NCBI GenBank assembly: GCA_964392945.1
Contig: CAYMSH010000006.1
Span: 1 to 38,304 of the forward strand
Length of the DNA stretch: 38,304 nucleotides
DNA from: BS750m-G57 sp964392945
GTDB taxonomy: Bacteria; Planctomycetota; Phycisphaerae; SM23-33
Reading direction: 5' to 3'
Below the pieces are notes generated by a model. That model was not told the origin of the DNA. It worked only from the letters and a program-made list of their open reading frames with translations, and made no database searches. Position 1 is the stretch's first letter. Every line of letters starts with the position of its first letter. Made by a program: the position numbers and the translations under genes. Shown here piece by piece: positions 1 to 8,891 of the stretch.

Positions 1-576
1 GTGCCGTTTATTGCCCGCTGGGACGGTAAAGTGAAGCCCGGCAGCGTCTCGGACCAGACGATCTGCCTGGTGGATCTGTTCGCGACCTGCGCCGATATTG
101 TAGATGCCGAAATTCCTGATACCGCTGCCGAAGATTCGGTTAGCATTCTGCCGGTTCTGGCCGGCAGGGCGACCGGGCCGGTTCATGAGGCCCTCATTCA
201 TCATTCGTACAACGGCAGTTTTGCGATCCGTAAGGGTAAATGGAAGCTGGCGTTCTGTCCCGGGTCCGGCGGGTGGAGCAATCCGACCCCCTGGAAGGGG
301 AATAAGGAAAAGCGGGAATCAGACAAAAAGCGCGGCAGGTTTTGTGTCGAACCGGAAAAATTGGCGGATCACGAATGGGTTCAGCTTTATGACATGGAGT
401 CGGACCCGGCGGAGCTGAAGAACCTCTCCGGTGAGTATCCGGAAGTGGTGAAGCAGCTGACTGAGCTTGCTCAGAAATATATTGATGACGGGCGTTCGAC
501 CCCGGGCGCGAAACAGCAGAACAACGGCGAAACTTTCCTTCACGCCACGTGGATCAGGAGATACCGTTCTAAATAG
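1..576 (+). CDS. Sulfatase, C-terminal part (5' end outside window)
   Basis: This is the C-terminal portion of a type I sulfatase, an enzyme that removes sulfate esters, commonly from sulfated polysaccharides in Planctomycetota. The opening residues VPFIARWDGKVKPGSVSDQ match the family's conserved VPFIxRWPGxxKPGxxSD block. It is followed by a DL-ATCADI helix, the ALIHHSYNGSFAIRKGKWKL strand region and the late block LYDMESDPAELKNL, all standard for the C-terminal subdomain. The catalytic CxPxR formylglycine motif and metal ligands lie upstream of the window, so activity cannot be judged. The first codon is GTG, but it sits inside a conserved block and the gene almost certainly starts earlier. 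It ends with TAG at 574-576. The specific substrate is not predictable. Confidence 0.9.
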   Translation: MPFIARWDGKVKPGSVSDQTICLVDLFATCADIVDAEIPDTAAEDSVSILPVLAGRATGPVHEALIHHSYNGSFAIRKGKWKLAFCPGSGGWSNPTPWKGNKEKRESDKKRGRFCVEPEKLADHEWVQLYDMESDPAELKNLSGEYPEVVKQLTELAQKYIDDGRSTPGAKQQNNGETFLHATWIRRYRSK

Positions 577-626
577 CTTTGACTAAACTATTACTTGCGG
601 CATTGGGGGCGGCCCCTTAAGGGCTG

Positions 627-647
627 AATTCGGGTGTCCCCCGAATT
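627..647 (+). terminator. Candidate stem-loop after the sulfatase gene
   Basis: AATTCGGG (627-634) pairs with CCCGAATT (640-647), giving a perfect 8-bp stem with a 5-base loop about 50 bases after the sulfatase stop. No T-run follows, so a classical intrinsic terminator is not shown. A second palindrome, CCCTTAAGGG, lies just upstream at 614-623. Confidence 0.3.
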
Positions 648-712
648 TGCGGCCTTAAGAAACCTCCGTCGTGGAAGTATATTCATTACCTGTACTCCTC
701 CTCGCTCTTTTG

Positions 713-835
713 GGAGGCGTCGGGGTCGGGGAGGCGTCGGAGGCGTCGGGGTCGGACCTTGAATGGAGGCGTCGGGGTCGGACCTTGAATTATTAATTAT
801 GACATTAACTCTTGACGGGATCCCCGCAGGAAGGG
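713..835. repeat. GC-rich tandem repeat next to an AT-rich RAYT/REP-like end
   Basis: Full or partial copies of a unit beginning GGAGGCGTC start at 713, 730, 739 and 765. The last two (739-764 and 765-790) are perfect 26-base tandem copies ending in GGACCTTGAAT. The array runs into TATTAATTATGACATTAACT, a sudden AT-rich patch. GGGGTCRGNCCT-like words recur at 943-954 and about 2188-2200. From memory, similar sequence accompanies REP-associated tyrosine transposases (RAYT, Y1_Tnp) in planctomycete and deltaproteobacterial genomes. No transposase gene is present here, so this is read as a remnant or non-autonomous copy. The rest of the 577-1137 gap contains no convincing gene. Confidence 0.5.
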
Positions 836-982
836 AGAGGGTCCTGTGTTGGATATGTAGATATGGAGATGGGTATCTGGCTGGCCGGCTGGTAGTCAGT
901 CAGGTACGCAGGGCGCTTCGAGGTGTCGGGGCGGCAGTGGGGTCAGCCCTAACCGCAATCGCCTGCGGACTGTGTCAGCGGC

Positions 983-1034
983 GGGGACATGACCCAAATG
1001 CAGAGCGAAGCGCCGCATTGGGGATCGTGTCCCC
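983..1034. repeat. Imperfect inverted repeat, REP-like hairpin
   Basis: GGGGACATGACCCAAATGC (983-1001) faces GCATTGGGGATCGTGTCCCC (1015-1034). The arms are imperfect reverse complements of about 19-20 bases with a 13-base loop. It lies in the gene-free stretch between the sulfatase and the HEAT-like gene, near the tandem repeat, and fits a REP/RAYT-associated palindrome. A role as transcription end signal for the convergent genes is equally possible. Confidence 0.5.
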
Positions 1035-1137
1035 AGACCGCGCACAACCGGGGCGGCGGGAATGACAGCCATCATGACAGGTCGGCGTGTCAAGCGTCCT
1101 GGCGATTTGAAATTGAAGATGAACCGGCCCGCGGCGG

Positions 1138-2088
1138 CTACTGCCTGGAAGCGCCGGGTTTATTTCGCCTGCCGCGGGCCTCGGCGGCCTTTTTCTTCTC
1201 TTGCCACTGGCGCCATTTTTCGGCTTCGGCCTTGGCGATGTTTATGGTGCGGATGGCCGTCGCGGCGGCCTGGCGGATGCTCCCGGATTCCTTGCGGTCC
1301 CGGGCGATCCCGGTGAGCTTCTTGATCGCCGCGTCGGCGGAGGCCTTCATTCCGGCCAGTTGGCGCATGGCTCGGATCCGCATACGATCGGGCGGTTTGT
1401 TCAGGCGTTCGATCAGCTTTTCGACCAGATTCTGAAGCTGTTTGCGGATCGCGATCGGATCGACTTTCTTGTCCGGCTCAGCGGCGTCGACGGCAGCCAA
1501 ATCGGGGGCGAACCACAACTCGGACACCAGCGCCCTGACGGTGACCTGGGCGGCCCGGCGGGTTAGCTTGTCCGCGGCGCCGGCGGCAAGGTGTTTGGCT
1601 ACGGGCAGCGCAGGGGCGCCCAGCGCCTTGAGTCCACGGAGTTGGGTCATCGCACGCAGCTTGACCGACCTGTCCTTGTCGCCTAACCGGACGATCAGGT
1701 CGGCCACTGTCTGTGATCGGGCGACCAGATCCGTCGGCGGATCCGGCTCGACACCGGCCTTGAGGATCTTCTCCAGTATCCGCCGCATCATCGCGGCGAC
1801 CTGGGGCCGGCCGGTCCTTCCGATTGTCTCACGACGGATGCACGCCTGGATCGCCGGTACTGCACGCTTGCGCAACAGGAGCAGGTCCTGAGGCGTGGCC
1901 TTGTCAACAGCTTGTTCCAACTCCACCACGGAGGTCAACTGCGCTGTAACGTCGTTTCGAGTCAGGCCGTGGAGCAACTGGTCCAGCCGGTGTTGGGTCA
2001 GCCCCCTGGTCTTCGGCGCCTGCGCGGGGCGGGCGACGGCGGCGGTCAGCAGCACGCATGCTATAACGACGATGGATCTGTTACTCAT
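1138..2088 (-). CDS. Secreted HEAT-repeat-like protein of unknown function
   Basis: This is a predicted exported protein of about 316 residues. The start is the ATG at 2088, preceded by GGAG eight bases upstream. A TTG four codons further upstream would extend the frame but has no better ribosome site. Residues 1-24 form a signal peptide (hydrophobic IVVIACVLLTAAVA, then PAQA). The mature part is helical and alanine/leucine/arginine-rich. Recurring units such as SVKLRAMTQLRGLKALGAPAL and RMRIRAMRQLAGMKASADAA resemble HEAT/armadillo repeats, which usually mediate protein contacts. The tail (last ~35 residues) is a charged lysine/arginine-rich helix with EKWRQWQEKKKAAEARGR. No catalytic motif was seen. 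It stands alone between the repeat-bearing gap and the 2289-7299 operon. Export and helical repeats are well supported, but function is unknown. Confidence 0.7.
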   Translation of the reverse strand: MSNRSIVVIACVLLTAAVARPAQAPKTRGLTQHRLDQLLHGLTRNDVTAQLTSVVELEQAVDKATPQDLLLLRKRAVPAIQACIRRETIGRTGRPQVAAMMRRILEKILKAGVEPDPPTDLVARSQTVADLIVRLGDKDRSVKLRAMTQLRGLKALGAPALPVAKHLAAGAADKLTRRAAQVTVRALVSELWFAPDLAAVDAAEPDKKVDPIAIRKQLQNLVEKLIERLNKPPDRMRIRAMRQLAGMKASADAAIKKLTGIARDRKESGSIRQAAATAIRTINIAKAEAEKWRQWQEKKKAAEARGRRNKPGASRQ

Positions 2089-2288
2089 GGCGTTCTCCAA
2101 ATCCGGCCGCCAAAGGCCGACTCAAGGCACAGTACTTGATCATTGCACTTCGTTCAAGCAAGAGGCGTAATTAAGTACAGGGCAGTGGGGTCAGTCCTGC
2201 TTTCGGTCTATCTCATCGCACGCCGCCCGGCGGAACCCACAGCTAACTCACAGGATGATTAACTGATTCCAGAAGTTTCCAGATCTTC

Positions 2289-4205
2289 TCATTTCTTGCC
2301 GCCCTGGCGATTGAAATCGAGCGTCAGTGTCTTCTGGCCTTTGCGTATCGTCACGATTCCGGAGCCGAAGGCGCCGTTTAAGTACGGACTGCGGTATACG
2401 TATTTCGGTTCGAAATCCACTGGTGCTCCATCGATCAGCGGCGGCCCGCTGGCATCGATCGGAAGTGTCAACGCGGTCTTGTAGAATCCGCTGCGATATT
2501 CGAGACGCTTGTCTTTCACCGACAGCTTATTGGCGAGGATCGCTTTTTGGAACGCTGTGAATCCGGCGTAATCCTTCTTGCTCGCCGCCTCGATGATTAC
2601 CGGAGACAATACGTCGTTCAATGCAAACCACTGGCCCAGCCCGTCGCGGCCCTGGCCGTTGCGGCGTTGTGCGGCGGTGTCGGCTTGCCATTTCCCGCCG
2701 CCTTTGACGATACGCACGGCCGCGTAGGCTTGCGGCCCCTGGGCGAGAATCCAGCCGTCTTTTTCGACGCGCTTCAGCGACTTGTCAAACCAGATTCGCT
2801 GGCCCTTTGCGTTACTGGCTCGCAGTCGCTGGAGGATCATCACGCCTTTGCTCTGCACGCCCCATTCGGCGTTATAGACGCTGCCCTTCTTCGGCTGCAG
2901 CGGCTGGGTGAAGATCCGCGCGGTGGCGTGTCCGGCGAAGATCACTCCGTTCCAGCGGTTCTGGCCGCTGATCGCCGTCCAGTCATACCTGGCCAGAGGC
3001 TTGACCTGGCTCATGCCGATCACAAAGTCCGGAGTGCACCAGGTGGTTCGCAACAGAGCCCCGCCTTGAGGGGCCAGGCGATTTACGCCTTTGGCTATGT
3101 AAAGCGGATGGGCCGGATCCTTGACGAAATTCATGGGCTTTCCCGGCTGCTTCAAGCCCGGGCGGCGCGATTCACAGGCGTACCGGCCGCGGCCCGGCGT
3201 GTCGATCGCCAGTTCAACGACAATCGGCGACGGTCTCCAGAAGGTAGTGGCCGCGCACATCACGCCGGGATGCCGACTGGCCGCCGAGCCTCGTGCGAAA
3301 TGGTACCACGCGTTTTCAGCTCCGCCGCTCTGCTCGGTTGAAGCCCTCCCGGTATAGCAGCGATGGCGACTGCCGCCGCGCACGCCGTCGATCTGTTCTA
3401 TGGCCCAATCGGCCCAATAGATATCCAGCAGCATTCCCATGCGCCGCTTCAGAACCGGATCGTCGGCGAAGTCAGCGAGGTTGTACCACGTGTTGAGGCT
3501 GTACTTCACATACGTCGGGGCGGCGATCTCCACGAGCAATCCCTTTGAGGCGCGCTGACGGGCGTATTCCTTGAAGTACTCGTCAAACGCCTTGGCCATC
3601 TCCGCGGGTTTCGACCCGTCGCCATATGTGCGGTTCCTGTAGTCTGGATGGTCCTCGAAAATCTGGGCCGCGCCCCAGAGGCTCACCCACGCCATTAAGT
3701 GGTGATTCTCGCTGCCCCAGTACCACCAGACCCGCTCCGGCGAGGCCAGTTCCTTTCGGCAGACCGGCGATGACCAGTCCCAGAGCATTTCGAGGATCGC
3801 GTTCTCGGCTTTGAGGCTCATCCGCCCGGGGAAGTGCTTGCTCCGGCTGGAGAACAGAAAGTAGATCCGCTGGAGCAGGTAAGCGTGCCAATGGAATCCG
3901 CCGGCGTGAAGAGACTCTCTCGTTTTCGGATACAGCTCTTTTTGGAGCAGGAGAATCCCGTCATCGGCCCGGGCGGTCTTTGCATTGAGCCAATAAGCCG
4001 CCAACGCGAAGTTCTCGTGGCGCCACATCCCCTTTGGAGGGAAAGTCGACTTAAGCTGCATCCGCAACACCTGGTTCTGTCGGGCGGAGGTCTGCTTGAG
4101 AACGTCAGCGACCTGCTCGTCCAGCGTTGCAACGTCTGCAGCACTGGCGGCAAGCGGCGGCAAAACAGTAATAAGTAGAGCGGCGAGGCTCATTCTGGCG
4201 AACAT
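2289..4205 (-). CDS. Secreted protein of unknown family, possible alpha/alpha-toroid carbohydrate-active enzyme
   Basis: The predicted exported protein has about 638 residues. The chosen start is the ATG at 4205 (MFARMSLAALLITVLPPLAA), which gives a clean signal peptide and has a GAAAGAG purine run about 8 bases upstream. Longer readings overlap the preceding gene. The N-terminal ~330 residues are helix-rich with many Trp/Tyr/His, including GSENHHLMAWVSLWG near residue 163 and LNTWYNLADF near 250. The C-terminal half looks beta-rich. This helical-toroid plus beta-sandwich pattern and the N-H-H motif recall polysaccharide lyases and heparinase-like enzymes, but I could not assign a Pfam family. 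It follows the methyltransferase-propeller gene by 25 bases on the same strand, so the two are probably cotranscribed. The gene is certain; the enzymatic idea is inference. Confidence 0.75.
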   Translation of the reverse strand: MFARMSLAALLITVLPPLAASAADVATLDEQVADVLKQTSARQNQVLRMQLKSTFPPKGMWRHENFALAAYWLNAKTARADDGILLLQKELYPKTRESLHAGGFHWHAYLLQRIYFLFSSRSKHFPGRMSLKAENAILEMLWDWSSPVCRKELASPERVWWYWGSENHHLMAWVSLWGAAQIFEDHPDYRNRTYGDGSKPAEMAKAFDEYFKEYARQRASKGLLVEIAAPTYVKYSLNTWYNLADFADDPVLKRRMGMLLDIYWADWAIEQIDGVRGGSRHRCYTGRASTEQSGGAENAWYHFARGSAASRHPGVMCAATTFWRPSPIVVELAIDTPGRGRYACESRRPGLKQPGKPMNFVKDPAHPLYIAKGVNRLAPQGGALLRTTWCTPDFVIGMSQVKPLARYDWTAISGQNRWNGVIFAGHATARIFTQPLQPKKGSVYNAEWGVQSKGVMILQRLRASNAKGQRIWFDKSLKRVEKDGWILAQGPQAYAAVRIVKGGGKWQADTAAQRRNGQGRDGLGQWFALNDVLSPVIIEAASKKDYAGFTAFQKAILANKLSVKDKRLEYRSGFYKTALTLPIDASGPPLIDGAPVDFEPKYVYRSPYLNGAFGSGIVTIRKGQKTLTLDFNRQGGKK

Positions 4206-4230
4206 TTCGGGGTCTCTTTCAATTCGGCGA

Positions 4231-7200
4231 TCACTGGCCCATGCACTGCACCGTACCGTCGGCCAGTGAGATGTAGAGGCGGCCTTGAGCGATGGCGATG
4301 CTGTCCCAGATCGGGGCTGAGGGAAGCTTGTAGCTTGCAATCTCCTTACCGTCGCCGGCCGATAGAGCCAGCAGCTTCCCGCCCAGCTTGCCGCTATACG
4401 CCGCGACGTAATTCCGCCAGATCGGATCCTTGAACTTCATCGGTTCGCCGGCGACGAAGATCACGTCTCCGGCCTTGGCCAGGGCTCTGCCGTTAATGGG
4501 CAACGCGACTTTCTCTTTCTTTCCGATCAGCATGTAGGCGCCGGTCCTTGGATCGAAGTACGCGTGGTTGTGCGCCGATTGAATGCCCGCGACGGAGTAG
4601 GTCTCCTTGCCGTCGCTGATCATGATGTCAGTGGGATTGTTGCGCCACCATTGGAAGCGGGTGTTCAATATGAAACCGGTGCGGTGCTGCACGCGCCTGT
4701 CCAGGAATCCGCCGAGAGGCATAAGGTGATCGCCGGCTGCGGGGTTGTCGGCAAGGTCCTTGTCGAACGCCGCGTGGCGAAGGTAGACGCCGGATCCATC
4801 TGAGGCGAAAACGCCGTTCTTGAATCCCGGCGTGATATACGCTGGTTTCTGTCCCTTCTTCCCCCGCCGCCGCCGGCCGCCCGCTATGCCGGTGGATTTC
4901 ACAGCGATCGGGAAACCGGTCTCCTTGCCGAACGGCCCGTATGCCGATCGGCTCTTTAAGAGCTTGCCGCTGGCCGGATCGAGACAATAGAGGAATATCC
5001 CGCCGTCCAGGAATGAGGATCGCCCGGCCGAGGCGTAGACTTTGTCATCCAACACGAGCACCGATCCGGAGATCGGCCAGGCCGATTCGAGTTGACCGAA
5101 GGCGCCTACAAGCCTGTCGGGCAGATCTTTGAAACGCCACGCCAATTTCCCGTCAGAAGCTCGGAGGCAATAGAGCCAGCCGTCACGCGCCCCGAACAGG
5201 ACCATGCCTTTGTGATAAGTCGGCGGCGAGTCGATTCGCGCCTCGGCGGTGAACATCCAGACCGTCTTGCCGCTGGAACTGTCCAGGGCGTACAGGCTGT
5301 GGGCATCCGGAACGCATGTGTAAACCTTGCCGCCGGCGATCGTGCAAGCTGTCGGCCGGCCTGGGAGTTTCGCACGCCATTTGACCTCGACCTGCGCTGC
5401 GATCTTGCTCTTTGTCATGCCGCCGCGAAAGTTGTTGCCGCGGTATGTGGGCCAATCGTCCGGCGCGGCGGTTCGCCGGGTTTCGATCTTTCCGTAAGCG
5501 GGTCCCTTTTCCAGTCGCAGGCGGCGCTTGATAACGCCTGAGTCACGCGACTCCAGCAGTTCGGCGTCAGTGCTGTAGGCGTTCATCCCCGGGAACATGT
5601 CGCCTATGCTGCATGTGCACGAGTACGGCGTGCTGTAGAGCAGTCCGTTGGCCGGCAGGACGCCCATTCCGCAACAGCCTCGCGTCCAGTGATTCGGGAA
5701 CTCGCCGCGGCCTTTCAGGTCGAGAAAATCGGCTCCGCCAGTCTTACTGTTAATGAAATACTTCTTCGTGATCAGGTTGCGGTAGCAGCGATCGTGGACC
5801 ATCGGCCCGGTGATCTGCTGCTTGAGGGTCCTGACCTTTTCCCCGGTTTCGGCGTTGTAACCGGTCGGCCCTTTTCCAAGCCACACGAGCCCGTCAACGT
5901 AAAACAGATCGGCCGACGCCTCGTAATTCGTCGTCACGCCTGTTCGCCACAGGATTCTCCCATTCTTGAGGGAATAGGCCAGCAGCTCTCGCCCTTCGAC
6001 GGCGAACGCCTTGTCGTCGGTGATGACAACTGTGTTCGGCATGGTCCCCGGCGTGTGGGAATCGTGTCCTTTGGCGTTCGTGATCGCTTTCTTGACGCTC
6101 CAAAGTTCCTTGCCGGTCTTCGGATTGATGCAGAACATACCTCCGCCGGTCTGGTAGACCCCGCGGTCTCCTTTGACGGCGAACGACGCGCCGGTGTAGT
6201 TCTGCAGCTTCGGGGTCTTCCACAACTGCCGGCCGTCCTTCGCGTCAATCGCGACGATAACGCTGATCGGCGTTTCCTTATCCTTAATCTCCGGAGCGTA
6301 GCCTTTGCGAAACCCGCTGCCGTTGAACGGCTCGCCGGGCGTGCCGCCCTTACGGTTGGATTTCTTGTGTGTCTGGTTGTACGCCGCCGAACTGAAACGA
6401 TCGCCGACATTCACAAACACAATGCCCTGATCGTATGCGACTTCCTGAACCGGCGAGAGATCCTCGTAAGTCTTGAGCGTTTTCCCGCTGGCCGCGTCGA
6501 GGGCGGCAAGCGGTCCTTCCAGCACCGGCGTGCAGTAGAGCACATCGTCAGTAGCGGCCATACGTCTCTGCTGCTGGCTCGGCAGGCATTTGATGTAAGT
6601 AGTTATCGACTCCCATCGCATGATCTTGCGTGTCCAGAGCGTCCGGCCGTTGAATGCGTCGCGCGCGACAAACATGAAATTCCCGGGCAGGTAAGGATTA
6701 TCCGGCAAGCTGCGATCCTCGATTGAGAACAGGCGCCCGTTGCAGGTTACAACGCTGACGAGCGTGGAGATTCCCATATGCGACCGGCTCCAGATCGGCT
6801 TGTCGAGCCATTGAATTCGCCGCGGCGGGCCGACAACCGAATCCATCGCCACTGCGTTGTTGTCGGCCTTGTTGAGATACTGCGGCCAGGTGTCGATCTC
6901 TTTGGGCCAGGGCTTGATCATCTTCTTTCCGCCGATAATCGCCGCGCCCCTGGGCGTAAGGACCCTCATTACTTCTGCAAGAGGCACGTCGCCCAGGCTG
7001 TCAGCAATGAGGAGGTTGATCACGTTATCGCCGTACGGCAGAGTCTTGCCGTCATAGCGCGCCGCGGAGACGCGTCCGTACAGATTCTTTGAGCGAATAT
7101 GCTCGCGGGCTTTGCTGATGCTGCGAGCGTCTGTGTCCAGACCGTGGACCAGGCAGTTGTCGCCGGCGGCCAGTTCGGCTGTCGCCTGGCCGTCGCCGCA

Positions 7201-7299
7201 GTTCAGGTGAACGATAATACCGCCCTGGGGCTCACCGCCAAGAACAGCGCCGGCCAGGCAAACGATAGGGACCATTAGTGTGCATAGTGTCTTAAGCAT
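4231..7299 (-). CDS. Exported methyltransferase-fold plus PQQ-type beta-propeller fusion protein
   Basis: The protein has about 1022 residues and starts at the ATG at 7299, which has GAGGAG four bases upstream. Residues 1-22 look like a signal peptide (MLKTLCTLMVPIVCLAGAVL). Residues ~27-145 resemble a class I SAM methyltransferase fold, with a motif-I-like IVHLNCGDGQATAEL, an acidic DTDARSISKA strand end, and VLTPRGAAIIGG. The remainder is a large WD-like/PQQ propeller with repeats of the form 'DAxxGKxLWxxK' and 'GxVYxxxxDGxLYCL', probably two propellers. A cysteine-rich patch (GCCGMG near 541, CTC near 560) is notable. No quinoprotein dehydrogenase signature was seen, so PQQ binding is not implied. 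A methyltransferase domain behind a signal peptide is odd because SAM is cytoplasmic, so the domain may be non-catalytic. It is the first gene of the operon ending at 2289. Confidence 0.85.
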   Translation of the reverse strand: MLKTLCTLMVPIVCLAGAVLGGEPQGGIIVHLNCGDGQATAELAAGDNCLVHGLDTDARSISKAREHIRSKNLYGRVSAARYDGKTLPYGDNVINLLIADSLGDVPLAEVMRVLTPRGAAIIGGKKMIKPWPKEIDTWPQYLNKADNNAVAMDSVVGPPRRIQWLDKPIWSRSHMGISTLVSVVTCNGRLFSIEDRSLPDNPYLPGNFMFVARDAFNGRTLWTRKIMRWESITTYIKCLPSQQQRRMAATDDVLYCTPVLEGPLAALDAASGKTLKTYEDLSPVQEVAYDQGIVFVNVGDRFSSAAYNQTHKKSNRKGGTPGEPFNGSGFRKGYAPEIKDKETPISVIVAIDAKDGRQLWKTPKLQNYTGASFAVKGDRGVYQTGGGMFCINPKTGKELWSVKKAITNAKGHDSHTPGTMPNTVVITDDKAFAVEGRELLAYSLKNGRILWRTGVTTNYEASADLFYVDGLVWLGKGPTGYNAETGEKVRTLKQQITGPMVHDRCYRNLITKKYFINSKTGGADFLDLKGRGEFPNHWTRGCCGMGVLPANGLLYSTPYSCTCSIGDMFPGMNAYSTDAELLESRDSGVIKRRLRLEKGPAYGKIETRRTAAPDDWPTYRGNNFRGGMTKSKIAAQVEVKWRAKLPGRPTACTIAGGKVYTCVPDAHSLYALDSSSGKTVWMFTAEARIDSPPTYHKGMVLFGARDGWLYCLRASDGKLAWRFKDLPDRLVGAFGQLESAWPISGSVLVLDDKVYASAGRSSFLDGGIFLYCLDPASGKLLKSRSAYGPFGKETGFPIAVKSTGIAGGRRRRGKKGQKPAYITPGFKNGVFASDGSGVYLRHAAFDKDLADNPAAGDHLMPLGGFLDRRVQHRTGFILNTRFQWWRNNPTDIMISDGKETYSVAGIQSAHNHAYFDPRTGAYMLIGKKEKVALPINGRALAKAGDVIFVAGEPMKFKDPIWRNYVAAYSGKLGGKLLALSAGDGKEIASYKLPSAPIWDSIAIAQGRLYISLADGTVQCMGQ

Positions 7300-7415
7300 T
7301 TTGCTCCTCGAATCGTCGGGGGGTTCGGAGACTGTTCCAGTTCTTCTGTATGATGCGGCGAATGCATCATCGTGCTTCACAAATAGGCGGCGGAGCGTTC
7401 TCCTGATATAGTTGC

Positions 7416-7445
7416 ATGCTAGTTAAAATGCCGTATTATTGTCAA
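7416..7445 (-). promoter_or_regulatory. Candidate sigma-70-like promoter for the 7299-2289 operon
   Basis: On the minus strand a perfect TTGACA (7445-7440) is followed after 18 bases by TAGCAT (7421-7416), which matches TATAAT at 4 of 6 positions. Transcription would start near 7409, leaving a leader of about 110 bases before the ATG at 7299. The plus-strand gene at 7531 shares this AT-rich divergent gap. A plus-strand candidate there (TTGCAT with TATTAT) is weaker. Confidence 0.4.
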
Positions 7446-7530
7446 ATACCAAATGGGAACGCGCATCGTTAGGCTCAATTAGCCTGCGTGGCGTTTGCTG
7501 TTTTGCAATGACAAGAAGAAAGGCCGATCC

Positions 7531-8862
7531 ATGAACGCGAATCCTCTTAGCATATCTCCTGCACGTTGTATGTTGCGATGGGCCGGGGTCGTCCTTGTTT
7601 GCCTGGGTGCGGTGACGCTTGCCGGATGCGACAAACCGGTTGACGAAATCTCGCCGGCTGAAGGTTGGAACGATCTTCCCACAGCGGAGCCGGGTCCGGA
7701 TGATTGGCCCTGGTGGCGCGGACCGGCGTGCGATAACATCGCACGGGCCGAGCAGACACCTCCGCTCCAGTGGGCTAGGGACAAGAACATCTTGTGGCGC
7801 GTGTCGCTGGAGGGAAAAGGTCATGGCACGCCTTGTGTCTGGGGCAATCGAATATTCCTCGCCGCCGGAGACAAGGCCAACCAAACTATCAGCGTACTAT
7901 GCATCAACCGGGACACCGCCGATACAGAATGGGCAAGCGTTGTGTACAGCGGAGCCCTGCCGAGCCTGCACAGGGACAACTCCCATGCGTCGTCAATGCC
8001 GGCTTGCGACGGTAAGCGCGTGTTCTTCGCCTACCAGACCGACAGTGCAATTCGAATGGCGGCGTTGGACCTCGACGGCAAGAGCATCTGGGACGAGCAG
8101 GTGGCCAAATACACCACCAGGTTCGGCCACGGAGCCTCGCCGGCGATCTACAAGTCAGTGGTTATCATGACCGCCGACAGCAATTCATCACCAAGCCTGG
8201 TTGCGTTGCACCGCAAGACCGGAAGGATTGTCTGGCGCGTCCCGCGAGACATCAGCCAGGACTGCTACGGCTCGCCGCTGGTTGCGCGAGTGGCCGGGCG
8301 GGACCAGCTCTTCATCATCGGCCCGCACAAGACCCGCAGCTACGATCCGGCATGCGGAAAACTGTTGTGGGAATGCGACGGTCCGTCGGCTTACGCCGCG
8401 GCTACAGTCGGATTCGGACCCAACGCGGTCTACGCCAGCGGCGGGAATCCGGAGAAGGCGATGCTGGCCATTGGCGCCGACGGGACCGGGGATGTGACTG
8501 ATTCGCACTTGCTGTGGAAAACCGACCGCAAAGCCGCCTACGTGCCCTCGCCGCTGGTCAGCGACGGACTGGTATACGCCGTGACCGACCGGGGTCTGAT
8601 GCGGTGTTACGACGCCGCTTCGGGCAAGGTGATATGGGAGCGCCATCTGCACGCAAACTTCTACTCGTCGCCGGTGCTTGTCGGCGAGCGTATCTACCTG
8701 TTCGGCAAAAAAGGCAAGGGATTCGTCATGCGGGCCGGACGAACATTCGAAATGCTGGCCGAGAACTCGCTGGGCGACGGCGTATTCGCCACGCCGGTGA
8801 TCGTCGGCGGACGGATATATCTACGAACGCTCGGCAATCTATACTGCATCTCCGGGCAGTAG
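7531..8862 (+). CDS. PQQ-type beta-propeller lipoprotein
   Basis: This is a predicted lipoprotein of about 443 residues. The ATG at 7531 has AAAGG seven bases upstream. A TTG 12 codons earlier is less likely because it would put charged residues before the signal peptide. The signal peptide ends in the lipobox LAGC, with the acylated Cys at residue 33. Next comes DDWPWWRGP, the typical opening of the planctomycete propeller family, and then about seven blades with 'GRIVWRVP', 'GKLLWECD' and 'GKVIWERH' tryptophan-docking motifs and 'SPLVSDGLVYAVTDRG' strands. It probably sits on a membrane with its propeller exposed and acts as a binding or scaffold protein, like BamB. No cytochrome or dehydrogenase residues were seen. 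It is monocistronic and convergent with the small lipoprotein gene at 8892. Confidence 0.88.
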   Translation: MNANPLSISPARCMLRWAGVVLVCLGAVTLAGCDKPVDEISPAEGWNDLPTAEPGPDDWPWWRGPACDNIARAEQTPPLQWARDKNILWRVSLEGKGHGTPCVWGNRIFLAAGDKANQTISVLCINRDTADTEWASVVYSGALPSLHRDNSHASSMPACDGKRVFFAYQTDSAIRMAALDLDGKSIWDEQVAKYTTRFGHGASPAIYKSVVIMTADSNSSPSLVALHRKTGRIVWRVPRDISQDCYGSPLVARVAGRDQLFIIGPHKTRSYDPACGKLLWECDGPSAYAAATVGFGPNAVYASGGNPEKAMLAIGADGTGDVTDSHLLWKTDRKAAYVPSPLVSDGLVYAVTDRGLMRCYDAASGKVIWERHLHANFYSSPVLVGERIYLFGKKGKGFVMRAGRTFEMLAENSLGDGVFATPVIVGGRIYLRTLGNLYCISGQ

Positions 8863-8891
8863 GCTAAATACAGAACCGGCGCAGTGTAAGG

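Noticed and set aside
713..835. CRISPR array
   Set aside because: The repeat copies abut directly without unique spacers, and there are no cas genes in the window.
763..1065. 100-residue plus-strand frame in the repeat-bearing gap
   Set aside because: It begins inside the tandem repeat, runs through the hairpin, has no ribosome site and resembles no protein family.
7531..8862. PQQ-dependent dehydrogenase
   Set aside because: The blades carry only the structural Trp-docking motifs. No quinoprotein active-site signature, disulfide pair or cytochrome c motif (CxxCH) was seen here or in the propeller genes at 4231 and 14908.
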